Source: an uncultured Agromyces sp.
Lineage (GTDB): Bacteria; Actinomycetota; Actinomycetes; Actinomycetales; Microbacteriaceae
Assembly: GCA_913053875.1 (NCBI GenBank)
Contig: CAJXGN010000003.1
Coordinates: 124,001 to 188,000 of the forward strand
Length of the DNA stretch: 64,000 bases
Reading direction: 5' to 3'
Part shown: positions 16,702 to 27,962 of the stretch, one piece after another
Layout: every line of letters begins with the position of its first letter
How positions within the stretch are numbered: the first letter of the stretch is position 1
Translations under genes and position numbers: made by a program
The notes under the pieces: generated by a model
What the model was told of the DNA's origin: nothing
Databases searched by the model: none
The model's input: the letters and a program-made list of their open reading frames with translations, nothing else

Positions 16702-16709
16702 CTCCTCTC

Positions 16710-17588
16710 GTGCCACTCCTGACCGACCCGTTCAGCACCGAGTTCCTCGCGCGCGCCCTCCTCGGAGGATCCCTCGTCGCGGTGATCTGCGGTGTCGTCG
16801 GCACCTGGGTGGTCATTCGCGGCATGGCCTTCCTCGGCGAGGCCATCGGTCACGGGATGCTGCCGGGCGTCGCGCTCGCGACGGTGCTGGGACTTCCCGT
16901 ACTGCTCGGCGCCGCGGTCAGCGCGGTCGCGATGAGCACGGCGATCGGCGTCCTCCAGCGACGCGGCAGGCTCTCGTACGACACGAGCATCGGGCTGCTG
17001 TTCGTGGCCATGCTGTCGCTTGGCATCATCGTCGTCTCGCACTCGCGCAGCTTCGCCACCGACGCGACGGTGATCCTGTTCGGCGACGTCCTCGCCATCC
17101 GCGCCGCCGACATCGTCGTCCTCGCGATCGCGCTCGCCGTGACCATCGGGATCACCGCGCTCTTCCATCGCGCCTTCGTCGCCGCAGCGTTCGATCCGCG
17201 CATCGCCCACACGCTCGGGCTGCGACCGCAGCGCGCGCACGTCGCGCTCGTCGGGCTCGTCACCCTCGCGGTCGTCGCGTCGTTCCAGGCCGTCGGCACG
17301 CTGCTCGTGGTCGGCCTGCTCCTGGGCCCGGCCGTCGCGGCGCGCGCGTGGACCACCCGCATCCCGACCACGATGGCCGTCGCCTCCGGCGTCGGCGTGC
17401 TGGCGGTCGTCATCGGCCTGCTCGCCTCGTGGTACCTCGGCACGGCCGCCGGGCCGTCGATCGCGGGGGCGGCAATCGTGCTCGCCGCCGCCTCGTCGGC
17501 GGCCAGGTCCCTCTCGGCACGCGCGGTCGCGCGCCGCGCGCCGCACCCCGAGCCCGTCGACCACCCCCAGCTCGCCTCCGCGCGCTGA
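16710..17588 (+). CDS. aztB: Zinc/manganese-type ABC transporter permease (AztB-like)
   Basis: 292 residues, about eight membrane segments of the ABC-3 (ZnuB/AztB) family, with GEAIGHGMLPGVALA and VGTLLVVGLLLGPAVAA as typical segments. It forms the channel that is fed by the substrate-binding protein at 18806. I prefer GTG 16710 over ATG 16671, because 16671 lies within the Zur operator and -10 TACGCT sits directly before 16710. First gene of the plus-strand operon aztB-aztD-aztC-aztD-zur; next gene after 15 bp. Confidence 0.85.
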   Translation: MPLLTDPFSTEFLARALLGGSLVAVICGVVGTWVVIRGMAFLGEAIGHGMLPGVALATVLGLPVLLGAAVSAVAMSTAIGVLQRRGRLSYDTSIGLLFVAMLSLGIIVVSHSRSFATDATVILFGDVLAIRAADIVVLAIALAVTIGITALFHRAFVAAAFDPRIAHTLGLRPQRAHVALVGLVTLAVVASFQAVGTLLVVGLLLGPAVAARAWTTRIPTTMAVASGVGVLAVVIGLLASWYLGTAAGPSIAGAAIVLAAASSAARSLSARAVARRAPHPEPVDHPQLASAR

Positions 17589-17603
17589 TCCGGAAAGGAA
17601 CCC

Positions 17604-18809
17604 ATGTCCATCCGCCGATCCCTGCTCGCCCTGCCCGCCGCGATCGCACTCCTGGGGCTCGCCGCCTGCGCGGGCGAGGCCGCCACCGGCGACACCCCAC
17701 CGGTGTCGGACGGCGACGGCCACAGCGACGTGGCCGGGGCCGAGGAGGTCGCCGAGGCGCCGCTCGCGCTGCTGTCGGTCGACGCCGACGGCGAGGTCGG
17801 CCTGCTCGACCTCATCGATGGCGCAGCGAGCGACATCGGCACGGTCGGCGAGCCGCTGGCGTTCGCGGGCGACGGTCGGTACGGGTTCGTGTCGACCGTC
17901 GACGGCCTCGAGATCGTCGACTCCGGGCGCTGGACCTGGATCCACGGCGATCACGACCACTACTACCGCGGCGAGCCCCGGCTGATCGGCACGCTGCCGG
18001 GCGGCGGGGTCGCCACCGTGGCGTCGGGCCTGCTGTCGACGGCGGGATCGACGGGCGTGTTCTTCGCGGAGTCGGGACACGCGGTACTGCTCGACAACGC
18101 CTCCCTCGCCGACGGCGAGGTGGTCGAGCGCTTCCGCGTGCCCACCGGGGCCGACGCCGGCCTCGTCGCTCCCCTCGACGACGGCGCGCTCGTGACCATC
18201 GGCGACGAGTTGGTCTTCCACGACGCCACGGGCGTCGCGTCCGGGTGGACGACGGTGTGCGACGAGGCATCCGGTGCCATGACCACCAACGTCGGACTCG
18301 TGGTCGGGTGCGCCGACGGAGCCGTGCTCGCGACGTGGGACGACGACGCGCCCGTCTTCGAACGCATCCCGTACCCGGGCGATGCCGAGGCCGAGCCTGC
18401 GACGGCGTTCGACGGCCGCACGGGACGCCCGACCGTCGCGGGCGCCGCAGGCACGACCGGGTTCTGGCTGCTCGACACGCGGGCGCTCGCCTGGCGATAC
18501 GTGGCCACCGACGTGGCGCTGGCACGCGTCGCCGCGATCGACGATGCCGACGGCCACGTCGTCGCGCTCGACGTCGACGGGCGGATGCGCGTCTACCTCG
18601 CCGGGTCCGGCGAGGAGGCTGCGGCCACCGAACCGCTCGTGAGCGAGGTCGACTCGTCGGTCTCGCTGTCGGTCGACGAGCGGCGCGCCTACGTCAACGA
18701 CGCCGAGGGCGACACCGTGATCGAGATCGACTTCGCCGACGGCGCCCGCATCGCCCGCACGCTCGAGACGCCGACATCGCCCGAGTTCGTCACGGAGGTC
18801 GGCCGATGA
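17604..18809 (+). CDS. AztD-family zinc chaperone-like lipoprotein, paralogue 1
   Basis: 401 residues. Lipobox LLGLAAC with Cys22, then an acidic linker and a beta-propeller-like body of repeated short strands. AztD proteins bind zinc outside the membrane and pass it to AztC. This copy carries the His-rich loop HGDHDHYYRG near residue 115, but where paralogue 2 has CPGIHGEG it reads CDEASGAM, so part of the expected ligand set is missing. GGAAAGGAA precedes the ATG. It overlaps aztC by 4 bp (ATGA). Whether it still transfers zinc or has another job in the system is open. Confidence 0.72.
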   Translation: MSIRRSLLALPAAIALLGLAACAGEAATGDTPPVSDGDGHSDVAGAEEVAEAPLALLSVDADGEVGLLDLIDGAASDIGTVGEPLAFAGDGRYGFVSTVDGLEIVDSGRWTWIHGDHDHYYRGEPRLIGTLPGGGVATVASGLLSTAGSTGVFFAESGHAVLLDNASLADGEVVERFRVPTGADAGLVAPLDDGALVTIGDELVFHDATGVASGWTTVCDEASGAMTTNVGLVVGCADGAVLATWDDDAPVFERIPYPGDAEAEPATAFDGRTGRPTVAGAAGTTGFWLLDTRALAWRYVATDVALARVAAIDDADGHVVALDVDGRMRVYLAGSGEEAAATEPLVSEVDSSVSLSVDERRAYVNDAEGDTVIEIDFADGARIARTLETPTSPEFVTEVGR

Positions 18810-19720
18810 GCATCCGCCGATCCGCCACCGCGCTCGCGCTCGTCGCGCTCGCAGCGCTCGCCCTCACCGGGTGCGCCGCAGGTGCCGCAGACGAACGTGC
18901 GCAGGTCGTCGTGACGACCAACATCCTCGGCGACGTGGTCGGCGAGATCGCCGGGGACGAGGCGGCGGTGACCACGCTCATGAAGCCGAACGCCGACCCG
19001 CACTCGTTCGAGATCTCCGCGCAGGAGGCCGCCCTGATGGAGTCGGCCGACCTGCTCGTCTCCAACGGGCTCGGCCTCGAGGAGGGCCTCCAGCAGCACC
19101 TCGATCGGGCGACCGAGGCGGGGGCGCCCGCCGTCGTCGCGGGCGAGCACGTCGACGTGCTGGACTACGCGAGCGAGGGGGGCGCCGCGGACCCGCACTT
19201 CTGGACCGACCCCGCGCGCATGGTCGACGTGGTGACCGCGGTCGAGGCGGCGCTGCTCGAGGTTCCCGGCATCGACGGTGCCGCGATCCGGGCGAACGCC
19301 GACGGCTACCTCGACGAACTCGCCGGGCTCGACGCGGAGATGACGGCCGCCTTCGCGGCCATCCCCGACGAGCGGCGTGCGCTCGTGACCAACCACCACG
19401 TCTTCGGGTACCTCGCCGATCGGTTCGACTTCCGGGTCATCGGCGCGGTCATCCCCAGTGGGTCGACGCTCGCCGCCCCCAGCGCGGCCGACCTGCGCCA
19501 GCTCGCCTCCGCGGTCGAGGAGGCCGGCGTCCCCACCATCTTCGCCGAGTCCTCGCAGCCGGACCGGCTGGTGCAGGTGCTCGCGAGCGAGGTCGGGGTC
19601 GACGTCGAGGTCGTCGAACTGTTCACGGAGTCGCTGACCGAGCCCGGCGAAGGCGCCGACACCTACCTGACCATGATGCGCACCAACACGGAGCGCATCG
19701 CCCAAGGCCTCACCCGTTGA
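18806..19720 (+). CDS. aztC: Zinc ABC transporter substrate-binding lipoprotein (AztC/ZnuA family)
   Basis: 304 residues. Lipobox ALTGC with Cys23; then the cluster 9 metal-binding protein pattern: first His in NADPHSFE, second in DPHFWTD, third in TNHHVFGYLADRF, and a C-terminal acidic ligand region near FAESSQPD. It lacks the long His-rich loop of E. coli ZnuA, as AztC proteins do. It receives zinc outside the cell and delivers it to the permease AztB. Start ATG overlaps the stop of the first aztD-like gene, so the two are made in a fixed ratio. Confidence 0.85.
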   Translation: MSIRRSATALALVALAALALTGCAAGAADERAQVVVTTNILGDVVGEIAGDEAAVTTLMKPNADPHSFEISAQEAALMESADLLVSNGLGLEEGLQQHLDRATEAGAPAVVAGEHVDVLDYASEGGAADPHFWTDPARMVDVVTAVEAALLEVPGIDGAAIRANADGYLDELAGLDAEMTAAFAAIPDERRALVTNHHVFGYLADRFDFRVIGAVIPSGSTLAAPSAADLRQLASAVEEAGVPTIFAESSQPDRLVQVLASEVGVDVEVVELFTESLTEPGEGADTYLTMMRTNTERIAQGLTR

Positions 19721-19740
19721 GGCGCACTCGAAAGGAAACG

Positions 19741-20946
19741 ATGAAACGACACACGCGACTGACCGCAGCGGCGGCCGTCTTCGCCGGCATCTCCCTGCTG
19801 GCCACCGCATGCGCCGGAACCGGCGATGCGGGCTCCGACTCCGGCACCGACTCGGACGCGTCGACCACCGGGTCGACGGAGGGCCGCGTCGCGATCGCCT
19901 ACGAGGGCGGCGTCGTCGTGCTCGACGGCGAGACGCTCGAGGAGATCGCCGAGTTCGACTCCGAGGAGTTCATCCGCCTGAACGACTTCGGCGACGGCCG
20001 AACGATCTCGGTCACGACGTCGGAGGGCTTCCAGCTGCTCGACACCGCAGAGCCGGCCCTGACCGACCTCGTCTTCGAGGCCGAGGCCGCCGGTCACGTC
20101 GTGCCGCACGCCGGAAGCACCGTCCTCTTCGACGACGGCACCGGCACGACGACGATCGTCGACACCGACGCGTTCGCCGACGGGTACGACGCGCTCCCCG
20201 AGTCGACCACCTACGTCGCGGATGCCCCCCACCACGGCGTCTCGATCCTCCTCGAGGACGGCGTGCTCCTCACGACCGTCGGCGACGACACCGGCCGCAC
20301 CGGGGCCGTGGCGCTGCACGCGCACGACGACCACTGGGACGTCGAGGCCTCGAGCGACGAGTGCCCCGGCATCCACGGCGAGGGCACGGCGGCCGACGAG
20401 GCCGTCGTCTTCGGTTGCCAGGACGGCGCGCTGCTGTTCCACGACGAGGAGTTCGTGAAGTTCACCGCCCCCGACGAGTACGGCCGCATGGGCAACGCCT
20501 ACGTCTCCGAGACCAGCGCGATCGTGGTCGGCGACTACAACGACGACCCCGACGCGGAGGGCTACCTGCTGAACGCGGTGACGCTCATCGACACCGCGGC
20601 GCAGACGTTCGAGGTGATCGACCTGCCGGACGAGGTGCAGTACACCTGGCGCGACATCGCGCGCGGCCCCGGCGACCTCGCGTACATCCTCTCCAGCGAC
20701 GGCCGGATCCACGTGCTCGACCCGGAGACGGGGGAGCTCACCGATGCCTTCCCGGTCATCGAGGCGTGGGAGGGCCCCGCCGAGTGGCAGCATCCGCACC
20801 CCGCCATCAAGGTCAACGGCGACATCGCCTACGTGACCGAGCCGGCGGCGAACTCGGTGCACGCGGTCGATCTCACCACGGGCGAGATCGTCACGTCCGT
20901 CGAGCTCCACCACACGCCGAACGAGATCGCGGTCGCCATCGGCTGA
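19741..20946 (+). CDS. aztD: AztD-family zinc chaperone-like lipoprotein, paralogue 2
   Basis: 401 residues, the same length as paralogue 1. Lipobox LLATAC with Cys24, Ser/Thr/Asp linker, then a beta-propeller body. Potential zinc ligands are abundant and in the positions typical of AztD: VPHAGS, APHHGVS, HAHDDHWD, ECPGIHGEG, WQHPHPA. It should hold zinc at the cell surface and hand it to AztC. The ATG follows GAAAGGAAACG. The zur-like gene follows after 34 bp. Confidence 0.82.
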   Translation: MKRHTRLTAAAAVFAGISLLATACAGTGDAGSDSGTDSDASTTGSTEGRVAIAYEGGVVVLDGETLEEIAEFDSEEFIRLNDFGDGRTISVTTSEGFQLLDTAEPALTDLVFEAEAAGHVVPHAGSTVLFDDGTGTTTIVDTDAFADGYDALPESTTYVADAPHHGVSILLEDGVLLTTVGDDTGRTGAVALHAHDDHWDVEASSDECPGIHGEGTAADEAVVFGCQDGALLFHDEEFVKFTAPDEYGRMGNAYVSETSAIVVGDYNDDPDAEGYLLNAVTLIDTAAQTFEVIDLPDEVQYTWRDIARGPGDLAYILSSDGRIHVLDPETGELTDAFPVIEAWEGPAEWQHPHPAIKVNGDIAYVTEPAANSVHAVDLTTGEIVTSVELHHTPNEIAVAIG

Positions 20947-20980
20947 CCCACGGTTGCTCGGCCGAGATGAGGACGGAACC

Positions 20981-21406
20981 ATGAACGCGACGCGCAGGTC
21001 CGGCGGCACCGCCAAGCGGCGGACGATCCGCGAGGCCCTCGAGCGCGCGCCGGGCTTCATCTCGGCCGGGCAGCTGCACCACGAGATCGTGGAGCGGGGT
21101 ACCCCGATGGGCCTCTCGACGGTCTATCGACAGTTGCACGCCCTCGCCGACGCCGGGATCGCCGACACGATCTCCGACGCGAGCGGCCAGCTCTTCCGCG
21201 CCTGCAGCAGGCCGGGCGCCCATCACCACCACCTCGTCTGCGTGTACTGCGGCAGGGCCGCAGACGTCGATCCACCGGACGAGCAGTGGATCCGCGTCGC
21301 CGCCGCCCGCCATGGATTCATCGTGCATCGCCACGAGCTGGAGATCTTCGGCCGATGCGCCGACTGCGCGCCCGCGGAGGGAGTCGCGATCGTGGACAGT
21401 CCGTAG
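20981..21406 (+). CDS. zur: Fur-family metalloregulator, probable Zur
   Basis: 141 residues. Winged-helix DNA-binding half with GLSTVYRQLHALADAG, then a metal-binding half with HHHHLVC, two CxxC pairs (CVYC, CADC) for the structural zinc, and later His residues in HGFIVHRHELE. It terminates the zinc uptake operon, and the Zur-type palindrome at 16669-16683 controls the operon's promoter, so it is autoregulated. The position argues for zinc rather than iron. ATG 20981 is preceded by GAGGACGGAA. Confidence 0.85.
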   Translation: MNATRRSGGTAKRRTIREALERAPGFISAGQLHHEIVERGTPMGLSTVYRQLHALADAGIADTISDASGQLFRACSRPGAHHHHLVCVYCGRAADVDPPDEQWIRVAAARHGFIVHRHELEIFGRCADCAPAEGVAIVDSP

Positions 21407-21438
21407 GTCGCTGCGGTCGGCGTCGCTACGCTGGCCGG

Positions 21439-21477
21439 ATGCGACGCAGTGACGCACCGCGAGGAGCCCGACGATGA
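21439..21477 (+). CDS. Possible leaderless upstream peptide before the esterase gene
   Basis: TACGCT (21427-21432) is followed by six bases and an ATG that opens a 12-residue frame, MRRSDAPRGARR, ending in a TGA that overlaps the esterase ATG (ATGA). The arrangement would give a leaderless peptide translationally coupled to the esterase. Equally, the ATG may simply mark the transcription start and the esterase may use its own GAGGAG. Speculative. Confidence 0.3.
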   Translation: MRRSDAPRGARR

Positions 21478-22406
21478 CCGAGAACGTCTGGCCCCCGCCG
21501 CCCTACCTCCCGCCGGTCGGCGGCGAGCAGCCGGTGCGGCCCGATCGCGCGCGCAGCTGGGAGGGGCTCACCTACGCGATCGCGCCCGGCTTCCGGCCGC
21601 TCCGGATGGACGTGCACGTGCCCGACGCCGGCCCAGGGGCATCCGCTCGACCGCCGGTCGTGCTGTGGATCCACGGCGGCGCCTGGCTCTACGGCGACCG
21701 TCGGCTGCCGCCCGCCGTGTGGCCGCCCGGATCGCTCTTCCAGACGATCGTCGACGCGGGGTTCGCGGTCGCGACCATCGACTACCGGCACGCGGTCGAG
21801 GCGCCCTTCCCCGCGCAGCTGGACGACGCGAAGGCGGCGATCCGCTACCTGCGCCGCTTCGCCGACGACCTCGGCATCGACGCGTCGCGCATGGTCGCGT
21901 GGGGCGAGTCGGCCGGCGGGCACCTCGCCGCGCTGGTCGGCCTCACCGGCGGGCAGCCCGAGTGGGCGGGCGAGGAGGGCGTGCAGGGCGGCGACACGAC
22001 GGTGCTCGGCGTCGTCGACTGGTACGGGGTGCACGACGGCGAGCGGATGCCCGGAGGCGGCCTGCCCGCGGACCCGGCCGTGACCCCCGCAGAGCATGTC
22101 CGCATCCTCTCCCGGGCGCCGTACCGCACCCTCGTCGACGGGTCGCCGCTCGGCGCCGACGCGCCGCGGCTGGGCTCGCCGGTCGCGCACGTGCATCCGG
22201 ACGCCCCGCCGTTCCTGCTGGTGCACGGCGACGCCGACGGCACGGTGCCGATCGCGCAGAGCGAGCTGTTCGCCGACGCGCTCGCCGCGGCGGGCGTGCC
22301 GGTCGAGTTCCGGCGCGTGCCCGGTGCCGACCACGTGTTCCTCGGCGCCGACCCCGTGCCGCTCATGCGCGAGGCGGTCGCCTGGATCGCCGAACGCGTC
22401 GGCTGA
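21474..22406 (+). CDS. Alpha/beta hydrolase, BD-FAE/hormone-sensitive lipase-type esterase
   Basis: 310 residues. Oxyanion motif WIHGGAWLYGD near residue 65, nucleophile elbow WGESAGGHLA near residue 145, catalytic Asp in HGDADGTVP and His in GADHVFLG. No signal peptide, so cytoplasmic. Family members hydrolyse short-chain esters; the substrate is unknown. GAGGAG lies 8 bases before the ATG. Convergent with the efflux pump gene at 22425. Confidence 0.82.
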   Translation: MTENVWPPPPYLPPVGGEQPVRPDRARSWEGLTYAIAPGFRPLRMDVHVPDAGPGASARPPVVLWIHGGAWLYGDRRLPPAVWPPGSLFQTIVDAGFAVATIDYRHAVEAPFPAQLDDAKAAIRYLRRFADDLGIDASRMVAWGESAGGHLAALVGLTGGQPEWAGEEGVQGGDTTVLGVVDWYGVHDGERMPGGGLPADPAVTPAEHVRILSRAPYRTLVDGSPLGADAPRLGSPVAHVHPDAPPFLLVHGDADGTVPIAQSELFADALAAAGVPVEFRRVPGADHVFLGADPVPLMREAVAWIAERVG

Positions 22407-22424
22407 GCGGCCCCGCCGCTGGAA

Positions 22425-25317
<2,893 letters not shown>

Positions 25318-25327
25318 CCCGGATGGC

Positions 25328-26182
25328 TCAGGGCGTCGGAATCGCCACCGCCGTGCCGCTCACGGTGATGCCCCCGAACTCGGGCACGTGCACGCGCAGC
25401 AGGCTCGGCCGGCCGACGTGGCGGCCCTGGTGGATCACGACGTCGGCCGGCGGCGCGACCGCGCCGGCATCTCGCAGGTATGCGCCGAGCGCCGCGGCCG
25501 CCGCGCCGGTCGCCGGGTCCTCGACGATCGCGCCGACGGGGAAGACGTTGCGCACCTCGAACTCAGCGGCGTTGCGTCGGTGCACGACGGCGACGGTGGC
25601 CTCCCAGCGCTGCGCGTCCATGAGCGCGCGCATCGCGGCGGGGTCGAACGCGACCCGGTCGAGCGCCGCCACATCGGAGACCACGACGACGGGGTGCCGG
25701 TTGCCGGCGAACGCGATGCGCGGCGGCAGCTCGGGGTCGAGATCGGCTTCGGTGAGGGCGAGCATGCCGAGCAGCTGCGCCAGCAGCGGGCCGTCGAGCG
25801 ACTCGACCGCCGGCTCGACGCTCGTGAACGAGGCCTCGATGCCGTCGGGCCCCGGCGCGGTCGTGATCGCCACCTCGCCGACGGGGGTGTCGAACGCGAG
25901 CCGCCCGGGTCCGTCGCGCTCGGCGAGCACGACCGCCGTGGCCACCGTCGCGTGCCCGCAGAACGGCACCTCGGCGACGGGCGAGAAGTAGCGGATGCCG
26001 CAGCGCAGGCCTTCCTCGTCGGCGCGCGTCGAGGTCACGAACGCCGTCTCGGCGTACCCGACCTCGGCCGCGATCGCGAGCATCGCCGCGTCGTCGAGAC
26101 CGCCCGCGTCGAGCACGACGCCGGCGGGATTGCCGCCGGCCGGATCGGAGGTGAACGCGGCGAGGCGGAGCACATCGGTCAT
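25328..26182 (-). CDS. PhzF-family isomerase/epimerase-like protein
   Basis: 284 residues. The catalytic Glu is in GYAETAFV and the family motifs PFCGHATVATA, GNRHPVVVV and DPATGAAAAALG are all present; a diaminopimelate-epimerase-like fold. PhzF itself isomerises an intermediate of phenazine synthesis, but no other phenazine gene is near, so the function is unknown. ATG 26182 is preceded by TAACCT with seven bases between, a leaderless pattern. Confidence 0.85.
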   Translation of the reverse strand: MTDVLRLAAFTSDPAGGNPAGVVLDAGGLDDAAMLAIAAEVGYAETAFVTSTRADEEGLRCGIRYFSPVAEVPFCGHATVATAVVLAERDGPGRLAFDTPVGEVAITTAPGPDGIEASFTSVEPAVESLDGPLLAQLLGMLALTEADLDPELPPRIAFAGNRHPVVVVSDVAALDRVAFDPAAMRALMDAQRWEATVAVVHRRNAAEFEVRNVFPVGAIVEDPATGAAAAALGAYLRDAGAVAPPADVVIHQGRHVGRPSLLRVHVPEFGGITVSGTAVAIPTP

Positions 26183-26189
26183 GTCGCCG

Positions 26190-26195
26190 AGGTTA
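26190..26195 (-). promoter_or_regulatory. -10 element of the phzF-like gene (leaderless)
   Basis: TAACCT on the minus strand, seven bases before ATG 26182. Confidence 0.5.
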
Positions 26196-26252
26196 GCCCG
26201 CCGGTACGGGCTGCGGCGCGGGCCGATCGGGAGAACGTGGCCCGGTCGGGCG

Positions 26253-26258
26253 TAACGT
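26253..26258 (+). promoter_or_regulatory. -10 element of the 26266 gene (leaderless)
   Basis: TAACGT, then seven bases, then ATG 26266. Confidence 0.5.
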
Positions 26259-26265
26259 GGATCGC

Positions 26266-26820
26266 ATGGATTCCGCCGGTCGAGGGCGACGTGGGGGCGC
26301 CGGTGCGCGCCCGGGCGTCCGGCTCGCGATCGCGGGTGCCGTCGTGGCATCCGCCCTGCTCGTGGTCGTCGGCATCGCGCAGCTGCGCACGCTCACCTCC
26401 CCGCCGACCGGACTCGCGGTCTTCGACCGGGAGGCGACGCCCGCAGACCGAGTCGACGCGCCCGACGGCGAAGTCGACCTCGCCGAGGCGGCGACCCGCA
26501 GGCTCGGCGAGGTGCTCGGCTGGACCTTCTTCGGCGCCCGCACCGCCGATGGCGAGGTGTGCCTGGCGCGCCTGGCACCCGATCAGGCGGTGCCGTTCGC
26601 GATCCGCTGCACGAGCGAGGACGAGTTCGCGGCCGACGGCCTGACCGAGTGGTTGCGACTCGACGACGTGCCGCTCGCCGAGCGGGTCGAGGGCGTCACC
26701 TATCGTGAGGCGTTCGCGGTGCGCTGGGCGCCCGACACCGGGCTCGCATGGGAGATCGTGCCCGCCTCCGAGGCCCAGCGCGAGCATCGCATCGGCGTCG
26801 GGGTCATCCCGCTGCCGTGA
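26266..26820 (+). CDS. Membrane-anchored protein of unknown function, paralogue A
   Basis: 184 residues. One membrane segment near residues 20-42 after a basic N-terminus (outside orientation likely), then PTGLAVFDRE, GEVCLARL, and WAPDTGLAWE. The same order of blocks occurs in the gene at 31178-31948 (STGLALFERE, GRVCLIML, WNPDADGVEW), so the two are paralogues of an undescribed family; two Cys are shared. I do not recognise the function. ATG 26266 is leaderless; GTG 26257 is the alternative. Confidence 0.65.
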   Translation: MDSAGRGRRGGAGARPGVRLAIAGAVVASALLVVVGIAQLRTLTSPPTGLAVFDREATPADRVDAPDGEVDLAEAATRRLGEVLGWTFFGARTADGEVCLARLAPDQAVPFAIRCTSEDEFAADGLTEWLRLDDVPLAERVEGVTYREAFAVRWAPDTGLAWEIVPASEAQREHRIGVGVIPLP

Positions 26821-26952
26821 CCCGGCGACCTGCCCGCATGACATCCGGTGACTCCACGCCGCGTTCACCTCGCGTTCGGCTGGGCGTGATGCGCTAGAGT
26901 CCCTGTCCGGCGGCCGACGGCGACCGCTCACCCGCAGATCGAAGGACCAATC

Positions 26953-27891
26953 GTGACCACGCGCACGGCCGAGCACCCCCGGCCGGATCACTTCCTGCTC
27001 CACATCTCCGACACCCACCTGCTCGCGGGTGGCGGCAGCCTCTACGACCGCGTGCCCAGCGAACGGCACCTGCGTCAGCTGTTCGACGAGTTCGAGGCAT
27101 CCGGTGCCCGCCCCGAGGCCATCGTCTTCACCGGCGACCTCGCCGACCGCGGCGAGCCCGACGCCTACGCGCGCCTGCGCCGCATCGTCGAGCCCGCGGC
27201 CGAGCGCGTCGGCGCACAGGTGGTCTGGGTCATGGGCAACCACGACGAGCGCCGCGCGTTCCGCCGCGGCCTGTTCGACGAGGTCGGCAGCGAGCGGCCC
27301 GTCGACCGCGTCACCGACGTGAACGGGCTGCGCGTCATCACCCTCGACTCGACCGTGCCGGGCCACCACCACGGCGAGGTGTCGGGCGAGCAGCTCGACT
27401 GGCTCGCCGAGGAGCTGTCGACGGATGCCCCGCGCGGCACGATCCTCGCCATGCACCACCCGCCCGTGCCGAGCGTGCTCGACCTCGCCGTGAGCGTCGA
27501 GCTGCGCGACCAGGCCGCGCTCGCCGAGGTCGTCGAGGGCAGCGACATCCGCTCGATCATCGCCGGGCACCTGCACTACTCGTCGACGGCGACCTTCGCG
27601 GGCGTGCCGGTCTCCGTGGCATCCGCCACCTGCTACACCCAGGACCTCAACGTGCCGGTCGGCGGCACCCGCGGCCGCGACGGCGCCCGGGCGTTCAACC
27701 TCGTGCACGTCTACCCGAACACCGTGCTGCACTCGGTCGTGCCGCTCGGCGAGTTCCCCGCGCTCGACTGGATCGACGCCGAGGAGTCGGCCGCGCGCCT
27801 CGCCGGCGACGGCATCGTCATCGCCGACGCGGCGACCCCCGCGGCACCCGTCGAGCCGCCGCTCACGCTGCCGCAGACCGTGCTGTCGTAG
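26953..27891 (+). CDS. cpdA: Class III cyclic nucleotide phosphodiesterase (Rv0805-like)
   Basis: 312 residues. All metallophosphoesterase blocks are present in order: DTH (about residue 19), GDLADRGEPDAY, GNHDERR, HHPPVPSVLDLAV and GHLHYSSTATF. The stretches PGHHHGEVSGEQLDWLAEEL and SVASATCYTQDLNV are close to M. tuberculosis Rv0805, which hydrolyses 3',5'-cAMP and cell-wall-related 2',3'-nucleotides with a two-metal centre. GTG 26953 has GAAGGA upstream; TAGAGT at 26894-26899 is a plausible -10, giving an about 50-nt leader. Confidence 0.87.
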   Translation: MTTRTAEHPRPDHFLLHISDTHLLAGGGSLYDRVPSERHLRQLFDEFEASGARPEAIVFTGDLADRGEPDAYARLRRIVEPAAERVGAQVVWVMGNHDERRAFRRGLFDEVGSERPVDRVTDVNGLRVITLDSTVPGHHHGEVSGEQLDWLAEELSTDAPRGTILAMHHPPVPSVLDLAVSVELRDQAALAEVVEGSDIRSIIAGHLHYSSTATFAGVPVSVASATCYTQDLNVPVGGTRGRDGARAFNLVHVYPNTVLHSVVPLGEFPALDWIDAEESAARLAGDGIVIADAATPAAPVEPPLTLPQTVLS

Positions 27892-27962
27892 CCCGGGCGT
27901 CGCGGAGCAGGCCGTCCACAGGCGGCGCGGGCGCCATGCGCGCCCGTGACAGGGTGTGGGGC

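Noticed and set aside
16671-16709. ATG at 16671 as the start of the zinc permease gene
   Set aside because: It lies inside the Zur palindrome and upstream of the -10 TACGCT, so it would not be in the transcript.
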